Below are positions 47,677 to 59,660 of a stretch of 64,000 bases of DNA, piece after piece. The translations under genes and the position numbers were made by a program. Numbering within the stretch: position 1 is the first letter of the stretch; every line of letters begins with the position of its first letter. The stretch is from Pseudisothecium myosuroides. Its lineage: Eukaryota > Streptophyta > Bryopsida > Hypnales > Lembophyllaceae. The notes below the pieces were generated by a model that saw only the letters and a program-made list of their open reading frames with translations, was not told the DNA's origin and ran no database searches. The DNA lies in contig OX637289.1 of NCBI GenBank assembly GCA_951799445.1, positions 29,636,245-29,700,244 of the forward strand. The letters run 5' to 3'.

Positions 47677-49849
47677 ATGATTCTCTTTTGAGGCGCCTGG
47701 CTGCAATGTCTGGGTCACAAGCAACCAGAGCATGGATGGGAGGACTTCCTGGTGTACAGGTGAGTATAGTTGGGGTCATTTCCAAATTTGCTACCTATGT
47801 TTCAAATTTTTTTATCCACTATTGAATGGCACTAATTGCTTTTTTGTCTTCTTTGCACTGCTGGGTTGCGCACTTCCTGTCTGCACTGCAAACAGCAACT
47901 TACAATTCAACTGTGTCAGCGGTGCACAACGTTCTGATACTAGTTTTCAGCTCAGTAGATATTTTAGATGCTGTAACAGAAGGGGAAAGTGCTGTGTCCT
48001 GAATCTCGCAAAACTATTGATCAAAAGAGAGTGTGTGTGTATCATAAATCATAAGACTTCGTGAGTACGTGTTGAGTAATTTTGCATAAATGGTTCTGAA
48101 CGTTGTTGATTTCAAAGTTGGACAGAGATGCTCAAAGGGCTATTATTGTAGTGCCAACTACAGTTATAGAGGCACACCTTTGCCTAAGTGGTCTACAAGT
48201 TGTCGGTTCGCACAATGCGTACAATGCGGGAACAGCTGCTCTTCTTGCCCTGTCCTTAGATGTTGGTCTGCAATCAGAAGATATTCAAGCAGCTCTCCCT
48301 CTTTTAAGAACTCCTGCACATTGCATGAAAACAGGTACGTTGTCTATTTTCTTAAATTTCTCTTTTCATTTGAAGCTCAATTGCCGCTCCGAATTTCAAT
48401 GACTTCCAACCATTTTGATATTACCCCTTCATTGCCCAAATGACCCCTTCCGTATTTTTAGGAGTTGAAATATATAATTTAGGAAGCTTCAAGGTAACAA
48501 AATGTATCATTAGAAAGAAGCAACAATTTTCTTCATTTTTGAAAATAAGAAACATGTTTGGAAAGTCACTATAATCAACTATTAGCTTCCTAATTGGGCT
48601 TTCATTTTTAGCTTGGGCACTTAGGGTTAAAGCCGCCACAAGCTATCATTGATGCATTCATGTGTTTGGTCAGTGTGTCTAGACGACCGGCAGGTGTTAT
48701 GGGTGAACAACAGTACGGCCACCAATGTGGATGCCACCTTGGTTGGTCTGAGATGCATTGTAGGCAGGAAAGAAGTGGTCTTGCTTGGAGGCCTAGCTAA
48801 GGTTGTTGCCTTACCATTTTGTTTTCTACTTCAAAGTATGTTGGAGTTTCTTGAGCAAAAGTTTGTGCTCGTTGCCTTTGGGGAAGATGCTAAATTATAG
48901 TAATTTTTTTTAATTGACTTGCTATTTGATGCCAGAGGTACAGATTTTTACAAGTCATTGATGAAGCAAGCTTAGTGTATTTTTACAGAAACATAGTGTA
49001 ATATAAGAAGTCATGCCATATCTTTGGTCCATCTTTTATTGAAGTGATAACATTCTATTTCAATGTACCAACTAGTGCTTGATCAGGTTGGAGCAGTGGA
49101 GAAGGAATTTGGATTTGGTCTTCTAGTAGAAATCCTGCAGTCTCATCGAGCCGTTGTACTTGTGAGTTACCTCACTCTCAATGCTAGTGCTTTTGTATGA
49201 CAAGCAGACTCAAATGAGAACTAAGGTTAGTGGATAAGCCAAGCTGTGACATCTATGTGCACTTGGTTGTGTGCATTATACTCGTTCATCTGTTTTGATT
49301 GTAGTTTGGAGCATCCAGACTTGCCATAGAAGGAGAATTGCGTATGGCAGGCCTCCATATCCCATGTAAATACTCAGAAAATTTAGCAGAAGCAGTTCGA
49401 TTGGCTCACTCTCTCGCACAACCAGGTAAGAGCTTGCCACCTTGCTAATAACCTGCATATGCTCCATGCTTTGCTCTTTGGGCTAGTTTCAGCTTCATAT
49501 AAGGTATTGCATTTGCATTGGTTCTCCTTGTAATGACCTTTTGTTACCGTAAAACCCTTAAAAGCAACTCTCCAACTTTCGAATGTCTTAAATTGTCTTG
49601 ACCTCAAAGGTTGCCCAGACAAATGTTAACTGGCACAAAGTTTCAGATGTATTAAGTAGAATAGAGAAAGAAATTTTTATATGCCCACAATTGATGAGGC
49701 TACAACTGTTGTTGATTCCATTGTGTGGAATTGCTGTTGCAGGAGACGCTGTTGTCCTGAGTCCTGGCTGTGCCAGCTTTGACGAGTTCAAAAACTTTGA
49801 GCATCGTGGCCAAGTCTTTGCTGAAATTGCCAAAGTGGTATCAACTTGA
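47677..49849 (+). pseudogene. murD: MurD (UDP-N-acetylmuramoyl-alanine:D-glutamate ligase), 3' exons only
   Basis: Six exons with matching phases, 47677-47759, 48118-48334, 48683-48801, 49087-49161, 49305-49425 and 49743-49849, encode the C-terminal 239 residues. Landmarks: VVGSHNAYNAGTAALLAL (central domain), VLWVNNSTATNVDATLVGL, KEVVLLGGLAK, FGASRLAIEGELRMAGL and [20 protein letters not shown]. MurD adds D-glutamate to UDP-MurNAc-L-alanine; plant copies act in the plastid peptidoglycan pathway needed for chloroplast division in mosses. Exons for the UDP-binding domain and the ATP loop were not found in the 3 kb upstream, which holds repeats. Three normally fixed active-site residues differ: HR reads HC (CPAHCM), and NDSKATN reads NNSTATN. 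The gene is therefore probably a truncated or decaying copy, although no stop or frameshift is present; upstream exons beyond 44 kb cannot be excluded. Confidence 0.75.
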
Positions 49850-50219
49850 TTCAGTCTTCATTTTTGTCCCAAGTATTGTCAAGTTTGACACCACATGAGC
49901 AACAAGCTTCAAGCAGGGCATCAACAGGTTACGTTGTCAACTAATATGGTCGTCTATGATTCATTACTTCAAGAACATTGGATGCATATATAAAAGCAAA
50001 ATTTAGCCCCTAAATGCTCAATCATCCATGATGAATGTTTTGAGAAGCTTGCTTCATCCAATTGAAGAAGCTTCAACAAAGCTTGTGTAATATGACAGTG
50101 GAAAGAAGAACAAATGCTCTACATGAATTCATGACATAGACATAACATTCAGTAGCCTTCAGAGAGTCTGCCTTCCTCTCTGGAGTCCTCATCCACGAAT
50201 TTCATCCTCACATAATTAA

Positions 50220-51149
50220 CCCCTAAAGGCCCAAGGTCTTTTTCTGCCAAAAAACACTGAAAACTGTCATTTCTATAGCAAAAAGTTAAAAAAAATTAAA
50301 ATTGTTTTTTTTCCACATCTAACCGTAGGACCTTACACCTAATTGGTATGAGAATGTGTGGAAAAAATTTCAGAATTTTTGACCGCACAGATTGCAAGAT
50401 ATCTGCGTTTAAAGTGGAAAAAACAAGTTTTTCAGCACATTGCGGGACCAGATTTTTTGTCTTTAAACAATTTTAACTTAAAATTTTTGCACTACAGCGT
50501 TTTGGGCTTTAAATCTTTATAGTAGAGAATTGAGTTGAGAGTCTAGGAAAAAAAAAGAAACTCAAAAAAACTTAATTATCATTCTTAAAAAAATTGTTAA
50601 GTAGAATTAGGTATGAGATAGAAGGAAAATCTAAAACATTAATATATTTTAGATGGAATTAAAATACACTAATCCCAATGGTGAGATTGTTCTAGCAAGT
50701 AAACTAAACCATGCCAAAAAAAAATTTGAAAAATTTGAAAAATTGCATTCAGAAATGAGTCCTACAGTTATTTTTTTCAAGAAGATGCTCAAACTGCCCG
50801 AAAAACAAGAATGTCCATAACTTTCTCATAACATATCCAAATGAAATGAATAAAAGATTTCTAGATAGACAAAAATATAATCTATGAGAAAAAAAATATT
50901 AAAAAAAAAAATTCAAATTTTTGTCCATTTTTTTTTGCTGCCCGGGCTGCCCCCCGTCCCCTGTTTTGAGCTTATTTGGTCATAACTTTTTTTCCCGGGC
51001 ACCGATTGAGAAAAAAATTATATTCCCACGAAGCTTATCAGTTTTTCTATCTCCAAAAAAAAATTCAAAAAATCAGAACACAATTTCAGCCCGTAGGTAC
51101 CTGCCCGAAAACGCATTTGTCCCTCGAAGGGACAACGGGCTTTTAGGGG
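50220..51149 (+). mobile_element. piggyBac-like non-autonomous element, full-length 930 bp, TTAA-flanked
   Basis: TTAA (50216-50219) precedes CCCCTAAAGGCCCAAGG, and CGGGCTTTTAGGGG precedes TTAA (51150-51153). This is the best-preserved copy and can serve as reference for those at 35744, 45378 and 47100. A GC-rich patch at about 50938-50960 and GTCCCTCGAAGGGAC near the right end are family features. Confidence 0.8.
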
Positions 51150-51340
51150 TTAATGTAAGCTTCGGTGATAGTACATTACAATATGTTCCATTTTCTTTTC
51201 TTAATTTTAGGACTAGACATACAAATCAACAAATATTTGTAGAGAAAGACATTGGCCAAATATCGAATGAGTAATACACTAATGCATTACGAACATTTGC
51301 CATCAATCACTTTCTTTGAATTTTCACGTGAAATACAACT

Positions 51341-51930
51341 CTATATATACACATGGGGTGGTAGGAGGTAGAGCAACCCATGTGGGATAAATAAATTAGA
51401 ATTTATAGGTTCTCAAGCACTCATAGCTAAGTCGCAAACAAATAATTGTGTTAAAAGTAGAATTTTAGACCTCATTTAGGCATAGTAAAATGACTTTTTT
51501 CAAAACTTTGAACTACAAAAAGTTGGTAAATGAAAATAAATTTTACCTCCAAAAATCCGTTTAAGATTTTGAATCTTCAATCAAAAGTTATGGACACATT
51601 TCGGAAAGGGGTTGGAATGGACATTTTCTTTAACATTTTTAAAAATATATTCCAATCCCTCTCCAAAATGTATCCATAACTTTTGATTGGAGATTCAAAA
51701 TCCCAAACGGATTTTTGGAGGTGAAACTTATCTTCATTTATCAACTTTTTGTAGTTCAAAGTTTTTTGAGAAAAGTTATTTTACTATGCCTAAATGAGGT
51801 CTGAAATTCTACTTTTAACACAATTATTTGTTTTTGACTTAACTATGAGTGCTTGAGAACCTAAAAATTCTAATTTATTTATCCCACATGGGTTGTTCTA
51901 CCTCTTACCACTCCATGTGTATATATATAG
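51341..51930. repeat. Fold-back hairpin, arms about 277 bp, loop about 33 bp
   Basis: The left arm 51341-51617 pairs with 51651-51930. Shared inverted words include AAAAGTTATGGA/TCCATAACTTTT, TTTTGGAGGTGAAA-type words, CTCATTTAGGCATAGTAAAA and CCCATGTGGGATAAATAAAT. The arms are roughly 85-90% alike by eye. A transcript through it would form a long double-stranded RNA. Confidence 0.85.
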
Positions 51931-51950
51931 CCTTTCTTACCCTTTCAAAA

Positions 51951-52110
51951 CTCAAAATATAATTGGTTTGTATGAGTGCAAGCTAATTGGTTCATTATTT
52001 ATTCATTTTTATTTGTGTGTCTTGTAACATTACAAAACACACAAATGAAAATGAATAAATAATGAACCAATTAACTTGCATTCATACAAAACTAATTATA
52101 TTTTGAGCTT
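51951..52110. repeat. Second hairpin, arms about 75 bp, loop about 9 bp
   Basis: CTCAAAATATAATTGGTTTG … TTGTGTGTCTTGTAACATTA … CAAACTAATTATATTTTGAG-type arms are almost perfectly complementary (GGTTCATTATTTATTCATTT against AAATGAATAAATAATGAACC-type sequence). Confidence 0.85.
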
Positions 52111-52267
52111 TCAAAATACACAATATATGGGTGTAGAACGTTGGTTATTGTGTGTTTGGTTTAATGGGTGTATAAACTCTGGTTTTGTTTTAATTTTTAA
52201 TGTACCTTGTACAGTTAACGCAAGCTGACTTACTCTGACAAAATTGACGCGCGTATTTGAGCTACTG

Positions 52268-52334
52268 ATGATGTGGTATATTCCACATCATCTCATCCAG
52301 CAAATGAAATGGTGTGGAATATACCACACCATTC
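52268..52334. repeat. Two adjacent short perfect palindromes
   Basis: GATGATGTGGTA centred on TATA-like TATATT at 52268-52293, and AATGGTGTGGAATATACCAC at 52309-52333, are each self-complementary and related to each other (GGTATATTCCACA and TGTGGAATATACC). Confidence 0.8.
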
Positions 52335-52641
52335 CGTCCGGAGGAAGGCAATCCACCAGTCTGCTACTGAATGTTATGGATATTTTAGGAGTTACTATTA
52401 TTTATCATGAATATTTCAAATAATTTTTAATTTTAGCACTTAGGGGTTAATTTCAGTCACAGTTGAAAACTTTGTTTGTTGGGAATTAATAAATGTCATG
52501 AACTTAGGATTGGACCTTGTTATGCTTAGATGCTAAGTTATGGTCAAACTTGGTGTGTTAGTGGGGTTGTGAGGGATACATTTTGACACACCTTTACATT
52601 AGATTCAATTTGTTAACACTATCTGTATCACCAAGTGCAAA

Positions 52642-52767
52642 CACTATAAGAAACCCGTGTTTTAGGTGTCAAGTATAGATTTTAGGAGACGGATTTTATT
52701 GGACGTCCTCTAAAATCCGTCTCCTAAAATCTGTACTCGTCACCTAAAACATGGGTCTCTTATAGTG
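52642..52767. mobile_element. CACTA-type miniature hairpin, 126 bp, TSD AAA
   Basis: CACTATAAGAAACCCGTGTT at the left and ATGGGTCTCTTATAGTG at the right are inverted, with almost the whole element forming one hairpin (TTTTAGGAGACGGATTTTA against TAAAATCCGTCTCCTAAAA). It is flanked by AAA on both sides. CACTATAAGAAA is close to the canonical CACTACAAGAAA end of CACTA/EnSpm elements. Confidence 0.9.
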
Positions 52768-54296
52768 AAATATTTTGTTTGGTGCTATTTTTCAACTAGA
52801 TATGAATGAAATTTTCATATCTATTTTTTAGAAATGAGGCTATATGTCTACTACAAGTCGTAAAATTTTCAAATTTTTTGAAGAAAATTTGAAATTATTA
52901 TGAACTTTTTAAGGAAAAAATGAAGAAAATTCATACAAAATATAGAATGTACTTGTAAAATCTGAAATTTTCAATATAGATGTATATTATAGTGTAGGAT
53001 ATCCTAGTATAAATCAAAATTATTGGCTATCACTCTAAAATTAGAAAATTAACAAACCATAATAATAGGTCCAAAGTTCACATTGCTATAAAATATTGAA
53101 ATTTACGAATTTTTCAAAATTTTGAATTGGAGTAGAAAGTATACTTGATAAACTTCATTTTTTTAATTGACCTCAAATTCAAAAATATATTTTTTGTGGC
53201 TAAAATTCACATCAAGAATATATAGCAAGAAATGAGCAAAATACACTACAAGGGTGTTCCATGGATTAAGCATCTTCTTCTTTAAAAAAAGTCAATAAAA
53301 CCATAGTGAGGAAATTTGCAATACTATTTATTGAAAATGTAGTCAAGTATCTTGGCAACAAACAAAAAATTAGATGAAAAAAATATTTTTTTCCATCTTA
53401 CAATTTGAAGTGAAGTCATCCGTCAGGCACTCAGTGTGCGTAGCAACGTTATAGGGTTAAAGCTTTGATGTGAATTTTGAAGACAGTGGCTTGCTTTCTA
53501 GAAGATCAAAAAGTAGGAAACTACATTGCATGCAATGGGTGTTACATTTGACAACCATTTGTTAGTTTCATCAAGTATGACATCCAATTGTTTGTTTACA
53601 TCTAGGGAGTGCTAGTGTATGAGTATAGAATCTATTAGCCCATGAAACTAGGAGTCTATATTATAAATACCTTCTATGGTTATAGGTGTCTATGTTATAA
53701 ATTATAAACACATTCAAATGGATGTAGGTACATATATATAACAAGGTTCAAGGCTCACATCTCTGCGCTCATGGGCTAGCATTGTTATTTACATCTCACT
53801 CACAGCATAGGCAAAAAGATTGTGCACCTAAGTGCATCCAACTAAGCATTAATGGCATGGTTTCTACTAGTAGATTGCCTCAATTTTTTAAAGGTCTTAT
53901 TGGCAATTAACCCCTAAAGGACCAAATGACATTTTTTTTGGCAATATAGCAATTCTAGGTAGCTCACTAACAACGGAATTTTTATTTTTCTGCTTTGAAA
54001 TTTTCACACAATATGTAACTAAGGAGTAGCTTAAGGCGTAACAATTTTCTTAATTTTGATTACATAGTTAAAAGGTTATTGTATGATATGTGGTTTCCAT
54101 TGTTCCCTGGGTAGTCCGAGCAGCTCAAAAAAATAGTTCTTTTCAGAAATAAAAGTTTGAACTTGATTTCCTAGGGTTTCATATATGTAGAAAGCTTTGA
54201 ATAATTCCATTTTGATTGACAAGATGAAAGTATAAGGAGTTTTAGCTTGCATGCAATTACAGAAATTCTACTCTAAAATAAACTTTAAAGTCCTTC
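52768..54296. other. AT-rich DNA with isolated repeat ends, no gene
   Basis: A piggyBac-like left end (TTAACCCCTAAAGGACC, about 53908) has no obvious partner. A degenerate end lies at about 53452. Nothing coding was recognised. Confidence 0.5.
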
Positions 54297-54580
54297 CATT
54301 AGAAGAGATCTGAGGCCTCTAGAAGACTGTGAGTTCCGAGGGCGTTTCCAGCCTAGGAACTTTGCCACATGTGCAATCTGACGTGGCCGAGAGAGTGCCA
54401 CGTCATATTTTTTGACAAAAATAAATAAAAATAATATATATATATATTTTAATTTTTTTTTTCACTTTTGGATTTAAAAAAATAAAATTCTAACAACATT
54501 ACTGATGGTTCAGAATAGGGGAACTGGGAAAGGGAACAACCCTGAAACGGCCCTTTGGAGGCCTCAAATCTCTTCTAATG
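54297..54580. mobile_element. Miniature inverted-repeat element, 284 bp
   Basis: CATTAGAAGAGATCTGAGGC at the left and GCCTCAAATCTCTTCTAATG at the right are inverted for about 22 bp. The superfamily is unclear; no convincing target duplication was found. Confidence 0.7.
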
Positions 54581-55757
54581 ATTTAATTCAATTTTTAGGG
54601 AACCTAGGTGGGTAGGAGGGACATCCTCATACAAGGCCTTTTTTTATTTATTAATTTTATAAAAATCACAAACTTTACAAGATTCATAATTTCCAAAATC
54701 TAATTGACAAGATAGAAGCCCCTTGGATCAAGCCATTTATTCACCAAAACCATCAAGTCATCCCAACACTTCTTAGTTAGTTATCTTCTACAAAGAAGTA
54801 TTCGTATAAATCAAATATAGATCAAATCAAGATTGATACATGGTAAAATTTCTAATAGAATAAAATGTAAGATATTTAAAGACTATACAACTAATCATGC
54901 CATAAATTGAGTCTTGCAAGTAATGTAATTTAGATCCCCAATTTTTAAAAAATTGCTATAAACTTGGAGTAAGTTGCATTGGTGAATTATCCAAAGAGTT
55001 TGTAGACCTCACCTATACTTGTAACCAAGGCTTTTTTTTTCATTTTTGAAGAAGTGCCATAGTGGCGATATAAAATGTTATAGTGGTGCTCCAAATTGCA
55101 GCATTCATCCACTTATTGGATGTATAGTATGGTTTTCATCTACAATTAGGTGATTTCATCTAATATATTTTTTAATTTCAAAGTTGTCTGGCGATTTCAT
55201 CCAATTTTTTTGGCATTTTTTATAACCTGTTTTAGCCAGATTTTTTTTTCTGGTGCAATCTGGCACCAAAAAGCCAAAAAAAAAAGCCCTCCTTGTAACA
55301 TCCAACTTTACACATTGAAGTTATGTGCTGCAGGCAAAGTGTCTTTGGCCCACAACAGCTTCTATTGCAATTACAATAGAAAAGAACAACTAGCAAAGCT
55401 CGACATTACTTAAGAAAATGCACAAGAAATCACAATCCAACAAATTGTAAATCACAAGGGACCTAAGAAGTTGCTTTCTATATATAATCTCCTCACTCCA
55501 AACACCCATAGTCACTTCCAAACTCCTTATAGAAACCAGTCAACAAACCAAATTGTACAAGATCAAGACTGGTTTCAACTATCTATTTGTACTTCATCAT
55601 CCCTAGGTAACCTATGCCTTAGGCTCCAAGAAAATAGAGCCTTTGTAACTAGAAAATTGTCAATTGAAGATTAAAAACATTTAACTAATGTGACTAATGC
55701 CTTACAAGTATATTACTCACATTAAGTCACAATGCACTAAATCTTCTACAATGCCTA

Positions 55758-56153
55758 AGGTACCCCCCCCCCCATTCCCGACCATTAACCCATTCCCGAC
55801 CTATAGGTGCACGTATTTCTGACCATGCTTAGAATGCGGATTTTTTTCATTTTCAAGGTTGGAACTAATAAATACGTGACACATGTTCCAAGTTGTGAAA
55901 AAAAAGTGGGAAATAATGATTAGGTAAAAAGTTATTGAATGATCGGAATTGGAAGAGTATATATATTGGCCATGGGTCCGGCGCACTTTTTGCCTCCCAA
56001 AATTCATAGGAATTTCAATTTAAGCGATAAAATTACCAAATTTTTTGCAATATGTGTCTTTTCAATTTATGTACCTCTGAAAAATATTTATTTTGCCTTC
56101 ACTACTCTAGATCATGTTGAAATTCCTTATTCGGTCGGTTATGGGGGGTAACT
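55758..56153. mobile_element. TA-flanked 396-bp insertion inside the fold-back left arm
   Basis: It starts AGGTACCCCCC and ends GGGGGGTAACT, flanked by TA (55756-55757 and 56154-56155). The fold-back right arm lacks it, which defines both ends precisely. It contains a C-homopolymer (about 55764-55776) and CATTCCCGACC twice. A diverged relative lies at about 58740-59110. Confidence 0.8.
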
Positions 56154-57024
56154 TACTTCTTGATTTGCAAAGTCATCTAAGACATTCCCAAAAGTTGCAA
56201 TAAACTCTAAATAGACATCTTAACATATGGAATTGGACATAGCAATGCCAATTTTTATTTATTTTTGAGGGAGGAGTTAAAACAACCCCAAAATTGTGAA
56301 AAAATCTAAAAGTGTCCATGATCACACAAACTATTATCCAAGTATATTATTTAGGATAGAAAACATATACAAGTTCTAAGATAATTGAACCCACTACTAG
56401 AAAGTTGTAGAAGATTTAGTACACTATGACTAGTGTGACTTATATCCTTGTGACTAATGTGACTAATGTTGATTATTAATCACATTTGTTACAATGTACC
56501 AAATCTTGTATGATTCTTTAATGTACTAAATCTTCTATAATCAATATTAACTTCACATGTTTGTTTGCAAATTGATCTCAATCATTCAATCATCCAAAAT
56601 TTAAAATAATGCATTCCATTTTACTTTACTTTTATATATTAATATTTATTGCTCTTGTTTTTGTATTTTACTTTTATTTTTGTGTACTACTTTTAGTTTT
56701 ACTATCTATGTATATTATGTTTGAATTCCTTCTTTTACATACTTCTTAATTTTTTGCACTCTTATTATTGTACAAAGCATATATTTTCTTTTGTTTGAGA
56801 TTTTAAGTTTTTGGATTTTTGAGCATGATGGCCTCTTCATCAAACCCTAAAAGATATAAAAACAAAAATTTGAAGAGTTACACACATCATAAACCACGTG
56901 AGTATGCCAAAGTGGAAGGGTGGACACTTTTGCAAAATGACAATCTTTCTAGTGAATTATCATTTAATGGAATTGGATCCGTTGGATGTACTTAATTTAC
57001 TCATCATAAGCAACAACGTCATTT

Positions 57025-57273
57025 GACATTATTCCTTGTGAATTTACATTAAAAACCCAAACTTTTAGGAAATTATTTTTTGGTAAAGATGTTAATCTAC
57101 CCAAAGGTACAATTATACATGATTGTCATAAAACATGTATTAATTGTCTTAAAAATTTTAAAGATGAAGGGAGAAGGTGTAAATTATGTCCAAATCATAT
57201 GGAATTGAATTACAAAATATATTGTAAGCCATGTTGTGAATTTTTAGCTTTCTTTTTACTTTTGTTTCTATAA
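57025..57273 (+). pseudogene. Cys-rich ORF remnant in the fold-back loop
   Basis: An 82-codon frame contains CHKTCINCLKNF and RRCKLCPNHMELNY, then YCKPCCEF: paired CxxC motifs (CxxC, CxxC, CxxC) suggesting a small zinc-binding domain. The left arm carries a separate short frame starting MMASSSNPKRYKNK and, further on, VEGWTLLQNDNLSSELSFN, which may be the N-terminal part of the same lost protein. I recognise no family. It may be a captured gene fragment. Confidence 0.4.
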
Positions 57274-58739
57274 AGAAGGGCCCCTTCATAATAAACATTT
57301 GCTAATCTTGATGTAGATTTTGATTTATGTTCTATATGCCTTCATTTAACATATGTAGAACAATTCCATTAAATGATAATTCACTAGAAAGATTGTCATT
57401 TTGCAAAAGTGTCCACCCTTCCACTTTGGCATACTCATGTGGTTTATGATGTGTGTAACTCTTCAAATTTTTGTTTTTATATCTTTTAGGGTTTGATGAA
57501 GAGGCCATCATGCTCAAAAATCCAAAAACTTAAAATCTCAAACAAAAGAAAATATATGCTTTGTACAATAATAAGAGTGCAAAAAATTAAGAAGTATGTA
57601 AAAGAAGGAATTCAAACATAATATACATAGATAGTAAAACTAAAAGTCGTACACAAAAATAAAAGTAAAATACAAAAACAAGAGCAATAAATATTAATAT
57701 ATAAAAGTAAAGTAAAATGGAATGCATTATTTTAAATTTTGGATGATTGAATGATTGAGATCAATTTGCAAACAAACATGTGAAGTTAATATTGATTATA
57801 GAAGATTTAGTACATTAAAGAATCATACAAGATTTGGTACATTGTAACAAATGTGATTAATAATCAACATTAGTCACATTAGTCACAAGGATATAAGTCA
57901 CACTAGTCATAGTGTACTAAATCTTCTACAACTTTCTAGTAGTGGGTTCAATTATCTTAGAACTTGTATATGTTTTCTATCCTAAATAATATACTTGGAT
58001 AATAGTTTGTGTGATCATGGACACTTTTAGATTTTTTCACAATTTTGGGGTTGTTTTAACTCCTCCCTCAAAAATAAATAAAAATTGGCATTGCCATGTC
58101 CAATTCCATATGTTAAGATGTCTATTTAGAGTTTATTGCAACTTTTGGGAATGTCTTAGATGACTTTGCAAATCAAGAAGTAGGCGTTGTAGAAGATTTA
58201 GTGCATTGTGACTAAATCTTGGACAAGTTTCTAGTAGGGAATGTAAATTTACTTTGAATTTGTTCATATCTGCTAGTTTGTGTGATCATAGGACACTTTA
58301 AGATTTATTCATAATTCACTAGAAGAAATTTGCATTATTCTTACTGATTTTTTTCATTAATTATAACGCAAATATGTTGAAAATAACTCAAATTTTTAGA
58401 ATTGTAACTAAAATAATGCTAAAATTGCCATTATCCACTATGCACGAACTACTCTATCTCAACCCGCTGAAACAAACTTGAACCAATTACTACTTGTCTT
58501 TTACTACAACTTCCCTACATCATCCACATCTTTATACCATCTCTCTTTCAATAACAAATACAATAAATAAATTAGGTAGCTCAGAGCCCCCCTTTTTGTG
58601 AAGATACATATATATATAATGTAGTGTCACTCAAAATAGCTTTTTAGAGCCTACTATGGGATCCTAATTGAATAAGGAAGAACCACCCAATTCCAATCGG
58701 AAAGTCATGCCCAACGTGTAGGGTGTACTATTTCAAGCC

Positions 58740-59110
58740 AAGTAGGGCGCTCACTCTTGGAGAGTGTTTTTCTCCCTTGGAATGTGTGTTTTTCTCCTTT
58801 TCGAGTTTGGGATGAATAAAGTCATGACACATGTCCCAAAGTGTGCGGGAAGTAGTGAGCAAGATAGTAGGAAATGACAAGTGGGAAAGTAGAATTTAGC
58901 TATAAGTGGAATCGGAAGACTCTAGACATTGGCCATGCGTTTTGAACACTTTTCTGGCTCCTAAAATTTATAAAAATTTCAACTTCCGCAATAAAATTAC
59001 AAAAGTTCACAATCCCAATATTTCTTATCTTTCGACGCGAGAAAATTTTCCACTGCCTCACATTGCTCTTCATCTATACCATAAATTGAGTTGTTTGTTC
59101 TATTTGTTTT
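58740..59110. repeat. Diverged relative of the 55758-56153 insertion
   Basis: It shares GTCATGACACATGTCCCA, TGGAATCGGAAGA, CATTGGCCATG and TTTCAACTTCCGCAATAAAA-type words with that insertion. The ends are not recognisable. Confidence 0.65.
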
Positions 59111-59149
59111 GTTTTACTTGAAACAATGAGATCTAAGAAACCGTTAGGG

Positions 59150-59660
59150 GTCCGTGGCGTTCTTGAAACCGCTCGCAAGCTCTTGGCAAAGAGGGGTGCA
59201 CAAACTTTGTTTCGTGGCGTTTGGACCTACAACGTGAAAGATATTGAATTTCAAAGTTTTTATGAATTAAGAAATTGAATTAAATTATCTATTATTTTGG
59301 AAAAACCATATCTTTTAGGTTGTAAGACCTAACACCACAAAACAAAGCCCTTGCACTCCTTCGTGCATAGAGCTTTCTATTTGTGCCAATTTCATGGCGT
59401 TTGGTCCTACGATATGAAATTTACGGATTTTTTAAATTAGAAAGTTGAATAAAATTATTTAGTATTTTGGAAAAACCATAACTTTCACATTGAATGTCCA
59501 AACAACACAAAACAAAGCCCTTGCACTCCTTTGTGGATAAAGCTTTTTATTTGTACCAAAATGCAACCTCTCGCACTACAATGTGAAAGTTATTGAATTT
59601 CAAAATTTTAATGAATTAAAAAATTAGAAAATTATTTGTACTTTGACTTTGACTATGGCA
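59150..59660. repeat. Diverged tandem array, about 180-bp units, upstream of AP-3 mu
   Basis: Two to three units share ATGGCGTTTGGWCCTACRA, TTTTGGAAAAACCATA, CACAAAACAAAGCCCTTGCA and CTCCTTYGTG. A related single unit is at about 33.6 kb. The array ends about 200 bp before the AP-3 mu start and so lies in or next to its promoter. Confidence 0.7.

Larger units (their letters stand above)
55724..58216. repeat. Near-perfect 822-bp fold-back repeat with a 385-bp loop
   Basis: The left arm 56154-56975 and right arm 57361-58182 are inverted copies of equal length, differing by eye at only a few bases (for example CCACGTGAG against CCACATGAG). The repeat continues outward for about 33 bp on each side (55724-55757 and 58183-58216), interrupted on the left by the 396-bp insertion at 55758. 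No protein beyond the loop remnant is seen. It looks like a young fold-back element or a recent inverted duplication. Confidence 0.9.

Noticed and set aside
31278..51149. CCCTAAA/TTTAGGG words as interstitial telomere repeats
   Set aside because: They occur singly at the ends of TTAA-flanked elements and never in tandem.
50921..51274. A 117-residue frame starting near the GC-rich patch of the 50220 element
   Set aside because: It runs across the end of the piggyBac-like element into flanking DNA and is not conserved in the other copies.
57332..57517. A minus-strand frame mirroring the left-arm frame of the fold-back
   Set aside because: It is the inverted duplicate of the same sequence and not a separate gene.
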